Assembly (NCBI RefSeq): GCF_900101985.1
Contig: NZ_FNAR01000003.1
Coordinates: 1 to 64,000, forward strand
From: Bhargavaea beijingensis
Lineage (GTDB): Bacteria > Bacillota > Bacilli > Bacillales_A > Planococcaceae
DNA: 64,000 nucleotides
Direction: 5' to 3'
The position numbers and the translations under genes are program-made. The notes under the pieces were generated by a model. The model was not told where the DNA came from, made no database searches, and saw only the letters and a program-made list of their open reading frames with translations. Below, in pieces: positions 23,457 through 32,226 of the stretch; within the stretch, counting starts at the first letter, position 1, and each line of letters starts with the position of its first letter.

Positions 23457-24228
23457 TGAACTGGCCCCCGAACTGCGGACATTTAAAAAAGTCCCGGTTC
23501 GGGTTTTTTTGTGGTCAAAAACTCCGTTATACTGGACACAAAGTTGAACGGAGAAGATTTTCGATGAGCCGCCAACCAATTAATGAATCCATTCGCCGAC
23601 TTCTCGAGGACAATCCCAATATCCTTCATGTGGCAGATAAGACGACACTAGAACACCGTACGGTGTCTAATCACCTGAATCGTGAGTTCCAGCAGGATGA
23701 GTCGGGCAAGGTCCTCCTGACTGTTATTACTTATCTGTATTACGACAAGGGCCAACCTGCTTACCTCTCCGCTGTGAAGGACGTGGCGACCAAGGAAATT
23801 CTCGCTTATGAACTGATGATCAGCCTTTCCATGCCAATCGTGTACCGGAAGCAGGACAAGCTGGAGGAGGCTCTTGGAGAGAATCTTCATCCCGAAATCA
23901 TCTTTCATTCAGACCAAGGGGTCCACTACACCCATCCCGAGTATCAGAAACGCCTCAAGGACCTGAACATCAAACAATCAATGTCCCATTGTTGGGACAT
24001 TGCGCCGATGGAATCCTTCTTCGGTCATATGAAAGATGAAATGGACTTTAGGCAATGCCAAACATACGATGAGCTCAAGCAGCTGGTGGATGAGTATATT
24101 TACGATTCCAACAACCGCCGGTACCATTAGAATCTAAAAAAGATGACTCCGGCACAATATCGAAGTCATCTCATCTCCGCATAAGCAGGGCCTTTTATTA
24201 AACTGTCCGCTTTATAGGGTTCGATTCA
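23457..24228 (+). mobile_element. Internally deleted IS3-family element (IS150-like)
   Basis: The left end begins TGAACTGGCCCCC and contains GCGGACATTTAAAAAAG; the right end, read in reverse, begins TGAATCGAACC and contains GCGGACAGTTTAATAAAAG. These imperfect inverted ends enclose about 770 bases, while intact IS3 elements are about 1.2-1.5 kb. The missing part is the 3' half of orfA and the 5' half of orfB. It lies in the gap between the lipase-like gene and esxA and cannot transpose by itself. Confidence 0.75.
23564..24184 (+). pseudogene. IS3 transposase remnant, orfA'-'orfB fusion
   Basis: The first ~30 codons (MSRQPINESIRRLLEDNPN) look like an IS3 OrfA start, then the frame passes into the OrfB integrase core. 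The first catalytic Asp is replaced (LTVITYLYY where TDITYL is usual); the second is kept in FHSDQGVHYT and the Glu in PMESFFGHMKDE. A TAG at 24128 interrupts the C-terminus; reading on gives NLKKMTPAQYRSHL, the normal family ending, to the stop at 24182. Deletion, lost Asp and stop codon together make it non-functional. Confidence 0.82.
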
Positions 24229-24230
24229 CT

Positions 24231-26369
24231 TTAGACCGTTCCTCTTTCAACTTGCTCCCTTAGAATCCCCAGATTATGCCTCACATTTTTGGAAATATCA
24301 ATGGAGGCTTCGATAGCTTCACCTTTTTCATTTGAGAGTTGAAAGAGGATATGATTAAACTGCATTTCCACTTCAGACAATATCGCAGAAGCTGCAAGAT
24401 TATAAATCTGAACGGATACAAAGCGGCCCGGTTCAAATATGGCTGTATCGATGTAGGAGCGGAAGTAATCGAGCATACCAGGAAGATTGACAATGAGATT
24501 CATGACCGCCTTCCGAATTCCTTCCACGACGCCTTCTATTTCAATGATCGGTTCTTTAGCTGAATTAGCTGCTGCGGCTACTGCAGATTTGTATCCTGAA
24601 GAAACAAACCCTGAAACAATTCCCGGCACGCTGTATGTCACAACAGCTTTCGCTGCATCTATGGCCACAAGGATTGCTTCCAACATTTTTTCAATGGTGA
24701 ACAAAACGGTTTGGACAGAAAACAAAACCGGCATCAATTGTTTGGAGACGGCTGATTTGAGCGTAGCGTGGGCAGAATCCACCTGAAAGTTTTTAATCCC
24801 CATCCGGAGTTTCATATAGGGTGAGTCATCCAACTGGAAAACTGTTGTCTGCCGGACTTCTCCTACATCCGATGGCAATCCTGTGCCCGAAATAATTGCA
24901 GCTGCAAGACTATTGTCCCTGTCTACAAATCTGTTCGCGATATCCTCGACTTGCCCGCCATACTCTTCCATTTGCCGGCTCATTTTCTCCCGGTTTCCTG
25001 CCAGCACGCCATAATGCGCCAATAATTCCCCTACGACAGCATCAACAAATAGGTCTTTGCCGCTCTCAAAAAGAGAAGGTATCAGATTAAAGAAGATGGA
25101 ACGGCTTGCTTCCACGAACTGATCGATAGTTTGCTGCAAGTTATATATCTCTTCTCTTGCCGGAGAAAATAAAGTTCCGACATCTAACTTAAAACCACCG
25201 AAATGTTCAAAAATCTCCATAGGAGGCGAATTCAGCCACTTATCAAACCCTCTGCATTTAGCCTCTGCCAGGCTGAGCAAAGCCAGCAAATTGTCAGTAA
25301 GCCGTTTTGCCGAATCCCCAGTAGTAGCGATTCTACTGAAAATAGGTTCTGATGCCGCCTCCTCGATCATTCGCTCGAATTGCTCCTGTAATATGGAAAC
25401 GCGCTCTGAAAAACGCGCGCTTTCATCTTCCACAATTTCAACTGCAGATTGGATATACCCTATTGCCAATCCGAAACGGCCGATCAGTTCACTATGAATC
25501 CCAGCGGAAAGCTGTTCCATTTCCGCCTTGGATATGTCGATAAGCCCTCCCCCACTCGCATGAATCGGTTCGCCTGTCCAGAAACTGAGGACAATGTGCT
25601 CATCAGCGCCGAATTGGATTTTTCCATATCCGGGATCGCCCGGCTTACCGACTTCATAAACCCCGTCCGGATCGGCTTTGATATATCCTGTATGATTCGG
25701 AGCCAACAAATCCAATACAGGAACACCGTGATTGAGCTTGATGATTCTCCCAGGTACCCGGTTTAGGCCGAGGGTGTCCTGTACATGGGTCAGAATATCG
25801 TGCTTTCCATAATAATTTGTAATATTGCTGTAGTGTTTGGCGGGATTGAAATCACCTGCCGGTAGCATTGCCGGGTTAAGTGTTACGACCTTGACCTCGG
25901 TTCGTCTGACCCCCACATAGTTGGCATTTGCGCCCCCAAGTGAATTCCCGGCGACGTGTGACACAGGCCCAATATTGTCCTCTACGTACTGAAAATAAGT
26001 GTATGCCTCTTTCAATTGAGGCGGTGCAACTACCCCTGGAAGCCTGGCATTCGTTTTTAGCCAATCCTCCTCAATTTGAGTACGATCACTTCCTACATAT
26101 ACTACCGAATACTCCTTAGTGATCCGATTTTGAACAGTTAGAGCGTCCAGGCCGGATTCATGGCCATAAAACGTATCGATTACTTTGAATTCTTTTCCGT
26201 TTACAGTGATATTGTCCGCATTGCCTTGCACATATTTATATGCATGAGCCCCTGCCAACTCAACAAGATCACGATCATTGGTTGCATAATGGATTCTATC
26301 GGATGATTTTATATTCGATTCTGGAGCAAAGGTCAATTGAGTGAACTCTTTCCTTCCCGTCTTCTCCAA
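24231..26369 (-). CDS. Lipase-like T7SS effector candidate, TslA/SA1320-type with reverse domain order
   Basis: About 712 residues. The N-terminal ~290 residues form an alpha/beta hydrolase of the SA1320 type, with the nucleophile elbow GNSLGG (about residue 141) and Asp/His candidates in KHDILTH and ADEHIV. The C-terminal ~400 residues are helical and LXG-like, without catalytic motifs. This enzyme-first, LXG-last order matches the S. aureus T7 lipase toxin TslA. It follows a DUF1672 lipoprotein, the family of the TslA immunity proteins. A GTG at 26390 is in frame; AGGAG eight bases before the TTG at 26369 favours that start. Lower GC than the flanks suggests transfer. A housekeeping lipase is a weaker alternative. 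Confidence 0.72.
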   Translation of the reverse strand: MEKTGRKEFTQLTFAPESNIKSSDRIHYATNDRDLVELAGAHAYKYVQGNADNITVNGKEFKVIDTFYGHESGLDALTVQNRITKEYSVVYVGSDRTQIEEDWLKTNARLPGVVAPPQLKEAYTYFQYVEDNIGPVSHVAGNSLGGANANYVGVRRTEVKVVTLNPAMLPAGDFNPAKHYSNITNYYGKHDILTHVQDTLGLNRVPGRIIKLNHGVPVLDLLAPNHTGYIKADPDGVYEVGKPGDPGYGKIQFGADEHIVLSFWTGEPIHASGGGLIDISKAEMEQLSAGIHSELIGRFGLAIGYIQSAVEIVEDESARFSERVSILQEQFERMIEEAASEPIFSRIATTGDSAKRLTDNLLALLSLAEAKCRGFDKWLNSPPMEIFEHFGGFKLDVGTLFSPAREEIYNLQQTIDQFVEASRSIFFNLIPSLFESGKDLFVDAVVGELLAHYGVLAGNREKMSRQMEEYGGQVEDIANRFVDRDNSLAAAIISGTGLPSDVGEVRQTTVFQLDDSPYMKLRMGIKNFQVDSAHATLKSAVSKQLMPVLFSVQTVLFTIEKMLEAILVAIDAAKAVVTYSVPGIVSGFVSSGYKSAVAAAANSAKEPIIEIEGVVEGIRKAVMNLIVNLPGMLDYFRSYIDTAIFEPGRFVSVQIYNLAASAILSEVEMQFNHILFQLSNEKGEAIEASIDISKNVRHNLGILREQVERGTV

Positions 26370-26394
26370 ACCGCTTTCTCCTCCATCCACTGCC

Positions 26395-27381
26395 TTATTC
26401 TTTTATGATTTCATTTGGCCCGATGTTTTTTAACGTATTTGTTTTGCTTCCTGAAGCTCTTCGTTTATCAATGAAATTGTCGTTAAGGTGCAAAGCATAA
26501 GTACCTGCCGGAATCCCTTCCAGCCTGGTCAAGGATGTTTTCAGTTCATCCATTATTGACTGGTCAGGCTCCGCTCCTTCCTCATCCATATACAACGAAA
26601 TACCGAATGCAATATCATCTGCAACTACCCCTGAATTTTCCAGTTCCTTGCGGATCTCCTCTCCTTCTATTTCAGGGTTTTCCAAATACATGTTATAAAC
26701 TCCTTCAAAAGTCAGCGCCAACGGATTGACCAAGTAATATTGATTAGAAAATCCATTTCCGCCTACATTTCTTACTGCTTGTGGATTTAATCCTGTAACT
26801 GCGTACATTTCGGCAAAATCCGTTAAGAATTGATTCAGTTTCTCAAACTTCTCTGGATAGGCCTTCGCATACAGCCACCCATGAATAGCATTTTCTACTT
26901 GCCCTTCTTCTGTCCTGACTCCCTCAATCCGAATCTCTTCATTACTGAAGTCATAGGGAACAATCGCATAAGTAAAAAATTTTGGATCTGCTACTGATTC
27001 TACAAATACGGTTGCAGCATCTCGTGCTCCAACGATATTTGTGACCTGCACTTCAGTTTTGTAATGTTCTTGAAAGTAATGGTTCACTGCTTGCTCGATT
27101 TCAGAAGACGACGCACGGGCTTTCTTTTCAATCTCCTTGTTGGCATCCTTTAATTGATAACCTTCACCGTTGTAACTCTGTACACTTACGTAGTTCTCTT
27201 TTACATAGTCACTTTCTTTTGCGGAAGCATTCAAGTCTTTTTCTTCCTCCTTTAATTCTTTGCCGGCGGATTCCTCGGCTTTTCCCCTGGCATTGTGCTC
27301 TTGATTCTCGATATTGCCGCATCCATAACTGAGGAGTACCATGCAGACTGCAGAGACCGCCCATATTTTTCTTTTTTTCAC
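26395..27381 (-). CDS. DUF1672 lipoprotein, TilA-like immunity candidate
   Basis: About 328 residues with a lipoprotein signal (WAVSAVCMVLLSYGC, lipobox Cys near residue 21), a charged linker, and a DUF1672 domain whose diagnostic stretches are YVSVQSYNGEGY, TYAIVPYDF and the ending GSKTNTLKNIGPNEIIKE. In S. aureus DUF1672 lipoproteins protect against the T7 lipase toxin TslA. Here the gene sits directly before a TslA-like gene, with a gap of about 25 bases. GGGAGG precedes the GTG at 27381, which is a better start than the ATG at 27408. Confidence 0.82.
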   Translation of the reverse strand: MKKRKIWAVSAVCMVLLSYGCGNIENQEHNARGKAEESAGKELKEEEKDLNASAKESDYVKENYVSVQSYNGEGYQLKDANKEIEKKARASSSEIEQAVNHYFQEHYKTEVQVTNIVGARDAATVFVESVADPKFFTYAIVPYDFSNEEIRIEGVRTEEGQVENAIHGWLYAKAYPEKFEKLNQFLTDFAEMYAVTGLNPQAVRNVGGNGFSNQYYLVNPLALTFEGVYNMYLENPEIEGEEIRKELENSGVVADDIAFGISLYMDEEGAEPDQSIMDELKTSLTRLEGIPAGTYALHLNDNFIDKRRASGSKTNTLKNIGPNEIIKE

Positions 27382-27899
27382 GTTGTTTTCCCTCCCAGTT
27401 CCATCCAAGTTTTTTATTATTCGAGCGCCCTGGTCTTCTTTTTACCATGCGTATCCATCCATGGTTAAATAACTGAAGTCAAAACTATCATCACCCACCT
27501 GTGACTATTCATCTTAAATGATAATTTTCCGTATATTTACTATTCCATTGTAGCCAAGCAATCATCAATATGGGATAACAACACATGAATGATTATAAAT
27601 CAGGAAAAAAGTCTCGATAAGATAACACAACTAAAAAACTACCATTCAGACATGAAAAGGGATTTAATGTGAATTTGGTTGACAAACGGATTTATTGGAC
27701 TTTTATTTTACGATTGTAAAACAAATCGATTGAACATCGAGGAAGTTAATGCCGCGTTCGAATCTCTATATCCAAGAAATAAGGATCTTTAAGCATGAGT
27801 TATCTAAAAAATCTATCATTTAAAAATGATTCACGTTATGATAAGTTCTATCTTCGTAATTAAGATACATGAGAATCGATTACTTGAGGAGGAATGTCT
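27382..27899. other. AT-rich intergenic region with a short ORF remnant
   Basis: This 518-base gap between divergent genes is AT-rich. A + strand open stretch (27673-27792) ending in LNIEEVNAAFESLYPRNKDL looks like the C-terminus of a lost gene, but I cannot name it and it has no start with a ribosome binding site. TTGACA-N17-TTTATT (27679-27707) is a possible promoter for the symporter. Nothing else is recognised. Confidence 0.3.
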
Positions 27900-29357
27900 G
27901 TGGATTTGATACTGGAGAAAATCGTGGGGTGGCTGTGGGGGCTGCCGCTTATCTTCACCGTCCTGTTCGTGGCCCTGTATTTCACTGTCGGAAGCAAAGT
28001 GTTCCAGCTTTTTCACCTTCCGCACATTTTTAAGGCGACATTCGGCAAGGTCTTTTCAAAAGAGGAACGGGAGCGATCCAAGTCGGAAAAAGGGATTCTG
28101 ACACCGTTCCAGGCAGTCAGTACGGCAATCGGCGGAAGTGTCGGTGTCGGGAATATCGGGGGTGTCGCGACGGCGATTGCAGTTGGCGGGCCCGGAGCGG
28201 TGTTCTGGATGTGGCTCACCGCACTGTTCAGCATGATGACCAAGATGGTCGAAGTCACCCTTGCCGTCCACTACCGGAGCACCGATGAAAAAGGTGATCC
28301 GTACGGCGGGCCGACCTACTACATGCAGAAAGGTCTTGGAGAAGAGCGGAACTTCAAGCTTTGGTGGATTCCCGCCTTCCTGTTCGGCTTCGGAATCTTT
28401 TCCACATTCTTTATCACGCTGCAGAACTATACGGTCGCCGAGGCGATCGATTCCTCATTCGGATTCGGGCTGATTCCGTCGTCCATCATTTATGTCATCG
28501 GAATTTATCTGATTATTCTCGGCGGGATCAAGCGGATCGGAGAGACGGCGGCAAAGATCATTCCTGCAATGTGCCTGTTCTATCTGTTGGCCGGATTGTA
28601 TATCATTTTTTCCAATGCAGGAGACATCCTTCCTGTATTCGGCCTGATTTTCGATAGTGCCTTCACCGGCATGGCGGCGGTCGGCGGATTCACCGGTGCT
28701 GCTGTTGCACAGGTCATCCAGATGGGTGTCGCGCGCGCAGTCTATTCCAACGAAGCCGGCTGGGGAACGTCCCCGATGATTCATTCCACTGCGAAAACCG
28801 ACCATCCGGTCAAACAAGGAATGTGGGGCGCGGCAGAAGTCTTTATCGACACGATGGTCATCTGTTCGGTGACCGCACTCACCATTATCATCACCGGAAT
28901 GTGGTCGAGCGGACTGGACGGCGCCTCCCTCACTCTCGCCGCTTTTGAGGAAGGCATCGGCGAAGCCGGCCGTTTTGTCATCACAATCTCCGTCTTCCTG
29001 TTCGGCCTGACGACGACAACCGGTTGGTACACATACTATGAAATCCTGTTGCGGCAGGTGTTCGGAAAGCCGGACCAGGCGTCCCTAAAAGGAAAAGTAC
29101 TGAAGTTTTTCCAGCTCGTCTATCCGCTTCCGGGATTGTTGCTTGTCATCTATGCGGTTTATTACGAGTTGCCGGGGAAGTATGTCTGGTACTTCGCCGA
29201 CATCACGACCGCGATCCCGACTTTCGTCAACCTGGTCGTCCTCTTGTTCCTGAGCAAACGGTTCTTCGAGCTTCTCCGGGACTACAAGGCGCGCGAGCTG
29301 GGCGTCGGGATTCCGGATCCGGACTTCAGAGTGTTCTATGAAGACCGTAAAAAGTAA
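27900..29357 (+). CDS. Alanine/glycine:cation symporter (AgcS family)
   Basis: A 485-residue transporter with about ten or more membrane helices. Family marks are the GSVGVGNIGGVATAI motif (about residue 85), the YTLGGPT-like DPYGGPTYYMQKGL (about 132) and EAGWGTSPMIHSTA (about 283). It takes up alanine or glycine with sodium or protons. An ATG at 27894 is almost touching AGGAGG, whereas the GTG at 27900 has seven-base spacing and is preferred. It is transcribed alone; the next gene has its own sigma-B-like promoter. Confidence 0.9.
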   Translation: MDLILEKIVGWLWGLPLIFTVLFVALYFTVGSKVFQLFHLPHIFKATFGKVFSKEERERSKSEKGILTPFQAVSTAIGGSVGVGNIGGVATAIAVGGPGAVFWMWLTALFSMMTKMVEVTLAVHYRSTDEKGDPYGGPTYYMQKGLGEERNFKLWWIPAFLFGFGIFSTFFITLQNYTVAEAIDSSFGFGLIPSSIIYVIGIYLIILGGIKRIGETAAKIIPAMCLFYLLAGLYIIFSNAGDILPVFGLIFDSAFTGMAAVGGFTGAAVAQVIQMGVARAVYSNEAGWGTSPMIHSTAKTDHPVKQGMWGAAEVFIDTMVICSVTALTIIITGMWSSGLDGASLTLAAFEEGIGEAGRFVITISVFLFGLTTTTGWYTYYEILLRQVFGKPDQASLKGKVLKFFQLVYPLPGLLLVIYAVYYELPGKYVWYFADITTAIPTFVNLVVLLFLSKRFFELLRDYKARELGVGIPDPDFRVFYEDRKK

Positions 29358-29382
29358 CTCCTTTTCTCCGTCCGGCAACTTC

Positions 29383-29407
29383 GTTTATTTGGAACCTCCA
29401 AGGGAAT
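29383..29407 (+). promoter_or_regulatory. Sigma-B-type promoter of the PPOX stress protein gene
   Basis: GTTTAT (29383-29388), a 13-base spacer and GGGAAT (29402-29407) match the general-stress sigma-B consensus GTTTAA-N12-15-GGGTAT/GGGAAT. It lies 38 bases before the gene for a pyridoxamine-oxidase-like protein, a class often under sigma-B. Confidence 0.6.
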
Positions 29408-29444
29408 AGTAAACAGGGACATTCCAAATACGGGAGGGATTCGG

Positions 29445-29858
29445 ATGGATACAAAAGCAACTGCACAAAACATACTCGATGAAAGCAAGGTCGGCACAAT
29501 GGCGACCGTCCAGGGCGGCAAGCCGTTCACCCGGTACATGACATTCTTTAACGACGGTTTCACTCTGTACACGGCCACCTCGAAACAGACCGACAAGGTC
29601 GACGAGCTCGAAGTTAATCCGCACACACATATCCTGATCGGCTATGAAGGCGAAGGCTTCGGTGATGACTACCTGGAGATTATGGGGACAGTCGAAGTGA
29701 CGGATGATGAAGGCCTCATCGATAAAGTCTGGAATGAACAGATGGAAAGCTATTTCGACGGTCCGGATGACCCGAATCTCGTCATCCTGAAAGTGCAGCC
29801 CGATGCAATGCGTGTCATGAACAAAAAAGGACAACCTCCACAAGACGTAACTTTTTAA
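29445..29858 (+). CDS. Pyridoxamine 5'-phosphate oxidase-like general stress protein
   Basis: A 137-residue split-barrel flavin-binding protein of the general stress protein 26 (YdaG/YzzA-like) group. The sequence MATVQGGKPFTRYMTFFNDG is the typical first barrel strands and HILIGYEGEGF the next. The exact reaction is unknown; such proteins bind FMN or F420-like cofactors. GGGAGG precedes the ATG. The upstream sigma-B-type promoter and downstream terminator define a single-gene unit. Confidence 0.85.
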   Translation: MDTKATAQNILDESKVGTMATVQGGKPFTRYMTFFNDGFTLYTATSKQTDKVDELEVNPHTHILIGYEGEGFGDDYLEIMGTVEVTDDEGLIDKVWNEQMESYFDGPDDPNLVILKVQPDAMRVMNKKGQPPQDVTF

Positions 29859-29871
29859 GGTTGGCTGCCCA

Positions 29872-29902
29872 GCCCTCCGGCATCTTTGCCGGAGGGTCTT
29901 TT
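29872..29902 (+). terminator. Terminator after the PPOX gene
   Basis: CCCTCCGGCA (29873-29882) pairs perfectly with TGCCGGAGGG (29887-29896) around a TCTT loop, followed by TCTTTT. Confidence 0.9.
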
Positions 29903-29981
29903 CGTCCTGCCATGTCTCAGCCGGTATGCTCCGGGGTAAAGAAGATATAATAGGACCATCCACACGGAAGGAGAATTCAAT

Positions 29982-31289
29982 GTGAATCCCAAGTTCGAGG
30001 AAATGCAAAACCGTTTGCGCCATATCGGGAACTTGAACAATTACATAGAACAGCTGATCGATAAAGTGCCCGGAAATCTGATTTCGGACAAACAGCGGCG
30101 GAAACTGGTCGATGCCGTCACGGATGACGATGACCTGAACGCCCTCCTGGAAGGACTGAAAAACCCGCGCCCGCCCCGCTTTGTTCTGGTCGGCAGGACG
30201 GGTGTCGGCAAGAGCAGCCTCATCAATGCGATGAGCGGCAAATACCTTGCCGAAGTCAGCGACGTGGAAATCGGCACGAAAGAGGCCCGGCGGTTCACCT
30301 ATGAGTCGGACGGCCAGGTTTATTTTGAAGTGATCGACACCCGCGGCATCGGGGAATCGGAAACCTTTGATACCAAAGCGGAGGATGAGCTTGCGGGGGT
30401 GATCCGCGAGTTCCGGCCGGATGCCCTCCTTTTCCTCCAAAAAGCGACGGAGCGGGCGCATATCGACAAGGATGTCCTCGTCACCAAACAGCTGATGGAA
30501 AAGACCGGCGGCAATCTTCCTCTTGTGGCGATCCTGACCCATATCGACGAGCTGAATCCATCACGTGTCAAGGAACCTGACCGGTACCCGGAAGATAAGC
30601 TGGAATTGATCAGGGAAAAAACCGGACAGCTGGAGCGCATCTTCAGCGAGCATGGATTAAATGCGACAGCCGTTCTTCCCGTCTCCTCGTATGTCGAATG
30701 GCACCGGGAATCCGAAGTTGCAGCCAATGATGACCAGGACAACCCGGAAATCGCCTTTGACGGACGGAAAGGAATCGAGGAACTGCTGGATTTTTTGGAA
30801 GACAATCTGGATGTCAGGGCGGCCATCCACCTCGGCCTGACCTTGCGGCTGAACCGGGTGGCAACACGGATTGCTGAGCGCTTTATCCGGATTTTCTCAG
30901 CCTTGAGTGCCACCGTTGCCCTGAGCCCGATCATCGCTTCGGATATTGCAGTGCTCCTCACCCTCCAGTCGATGCTCATGATGATCATCGCCTATCTGTC
31001 CGGGCGCGAGCTGGAATTTAAAACCGCGAGGGATTTGCTCGTCTCACTCGGAGGGATTGGGGCTACCGGTTTCACACTCCGCATGGTCGCCCAACAGGGC
31101 ACCAAGTTCGCGAACCTCATCTTCCCCGGAGCCGGCTCGGCACTCAGCGCGACCATTGCCAGCGGCGGTACTTACGCCATCGGCAAAGCGGCTGTCGCTT
31201 ATTACTTGCGCGGCGTACCGGAAAACCAGCTGAAACAGGTGATCAAAGAGGCTCAAAAAGAATTCGATGCAGAACAGAAGACTTCATGA
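29982..31289 (+). CDS. Era-like GTPase with C-terminal DUF697-type membrane region
   Basis: A 435-residue protein with a TRAFAC-class GTPase domain: G1 GRTGVGKSS (about residue 71), G3 DTRG (about 120), G4 THID (about 187, in place of NKxD). Residues 300-420 are hydrophobic and glycine-rich (ATVALSPIIASDIAVLLTLQ and GAGSALSATIASGGTYAIGK), as in YcjF/DUF697 proteins. Probably a membrane-associated GTPase; its partner is unknown. The start is a GTG with AAGGAG eight bases upstream. Confidence 0.82.
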   Translation: MNPKFEEMQNRLRHIGNLNNYIEQLIDKVPGNLISDKQRRKLVDAVTDDDDLNALLEGLKNPRPPRFVLVGRTGVGKSSLINAMSGKYLAEVSDVEIGTKEARRFTYESDGQVYFEVIDTRGIGESETFDTKAEDELAGVIREFRPDALLFLQKATERAHIDKDVLVTKQLMEKTGGNLPLVAILTHIDELNPSRVKEPDRYPEDKLELIREKTGQLERIFSEHGLNATAVLPVSSYVEWHRESEVAANDDQDNPEIAFDGRKGIEELLDFLEDNLDVRAAIHLGLTLRLNRVATRIAERFIRIFSALSATVALSPIIASDIAVLLTLQSMLMMIIAYLSGRELEFKTARDLLVSLGGIGATGFTLRMVAQQGTKFANLIFPGAGSALSATIASGGTYAIGKAAVAYYLRGVPENQLKQVIKEAQKEFDAEQKTS

Positions 31290-31305
31290 GTGGCTGGCAG
31301 ATTAG

Positions 31306-31353
31306 AAAAAGCAGTGGCCCTGGACGCTTCCCGCGTCCGGGCCACTGCTTTTT
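31306..31353. terminator. Bidirectional terminator between the GTPase and tagH
   Basis: AAAAAGCAGTGGCCC (31306-31320) pairs with GGGCCACTGCTTTTT (31339-31353), extended by GGACGC/GCGTCC inside. The A and T runs serve both convergent genes. Confidence 0.9.
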
Positions 31354-31398
31354 AAGATGATCTTGTTTGCATGAGCCACCGGTCAATGAGTCGCAGAT

Positions 31399-32226
31399 TC
31401 ATTCCTGATTTCCGCCCGTATTCCCGAGCTTGGCCAACACGTCATCCCTATACCGGTTCCGTTCCTTTTTGGACATTTTCTGATAGTCCTTCATGAAGGC
31501 ATCGTAATGCTTCAACACTTCTTCGGTTTCCCCGATTTCCCGGATGGTTCCGTACTCGAGCCAGACGATCCGATCGCAAAACTTTCGCATCTGTCCTAAA
31601 GAGTGGCTGACAAAGAACATCGTCTTGCCCCGTTCTTTGAATTCCATCATCTTTGCAAGACTCTTCTCCGAAAACGCTTTGTCCCCGACTGACAAGGCTT
31701 CGTCGACAATCAGGATATCCGGATTCACACGGACTGAGATGGAAAAGCCCAAACGGGACTTCATTCCGCTTGAATAGGACTTCACGGGCTGGTCGATGAA
31801 TTTCTCAATCTCGGCAAACTCGATGATCTCCTCTTCCATGGAATCAATCTCCGCTTTGCTGAATCCGAGCATGAGCAGCTTAAGCTCAATATTCTGCCGC
31901 CCGGTCAGGTTATTATCCAGCCCGGCATTGACCGCGATCAACGAAATGCTTCCATTTGCAATAACTTCACCGGAAGTTGGCGGAATGATGCCCGCAATGA
32001 TATTTGACAGTGTCGATTTGCCGGAACCGTTGATGCCGATGAAGCCGACAATCTCCCCGTGTTCCACTTCAAGAGAGACTCCGTTTAACGCATAAAAGTC
32101 CTCTCCAACATCCTTCCACGGCAAAAGCAGATCAAGGATCCGTTCGGAATTCTTCTTATACAATTTATAGCGCTTGCTCACATCTTTTACAATGACTGCT
32201 TTGGACATTGTTTTCCCAACTTTCAT
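31399..32226 (-). CDS. tagH: Teichoic acid ABC transporter ATP-binding protein TagH
   Basis: A 275-residue ABC ATPase that, with TagG, flips wall teichoic acid across the membrane. Walker A is GINGSGKST (about residue 71), signature YSSGMKSRLG (about 150), Walker B PDILIVDEALSVGD (about 168) and the switch His in FFVSHSL. It lacks the long C-terminal extension of B. subtilis TagH and resembles the short TarH of staphylococci. The ATG overlaps the tagG stop (TAATG), so translation is coupled. An internal Met seven codons in is an alternative start. Confidence 0.93.
   Translation of the reverse strand: MKVGKTMSKAVIVKDVSKRYKLYKKNSERILDLLLPWKDVGEDFYALNGVSLEVEHGEIVGFIGINGSGKSTLSNIIAGIIPPTSGEVIANGSISLIAVNAGLDNNLTGRQNIELKLLMLGFSKAEIDSMEEEIIEFAEIEKFIDQPVKSYSSGMKSRLGFSISVRVNPDILIVDEALSVGDKAFSEKSLAKMMEFKERGKTMFFVSHSLGQMRKFCDRIVWLEYGTIREIGETEEVLKHYDAFMKDYQKMSKKERNRYRDDVLAKLGNTGGNQE

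Noticed and set aside
23399-23563. N-terminal extension of the transposase frame starting at 23399
   Set aside because: It runs through the IS left end, which is non-coding in IS3 elements, and has no ribosome binding site; translation more likely began at 23564.
27673-27792. Small gene ending in LNIEEVNAAFESLYPRNKDL
   Set aside because: No start codon with a ribosome binding site and no recognisable family; kept only as a possible gene remnant.
29385-30542. 385-codon frame antisense to the PPOX and GTPase genes
   Set aside because: It spans two real genes, their terminator and the intergenic gap, which a true gene would not do here.
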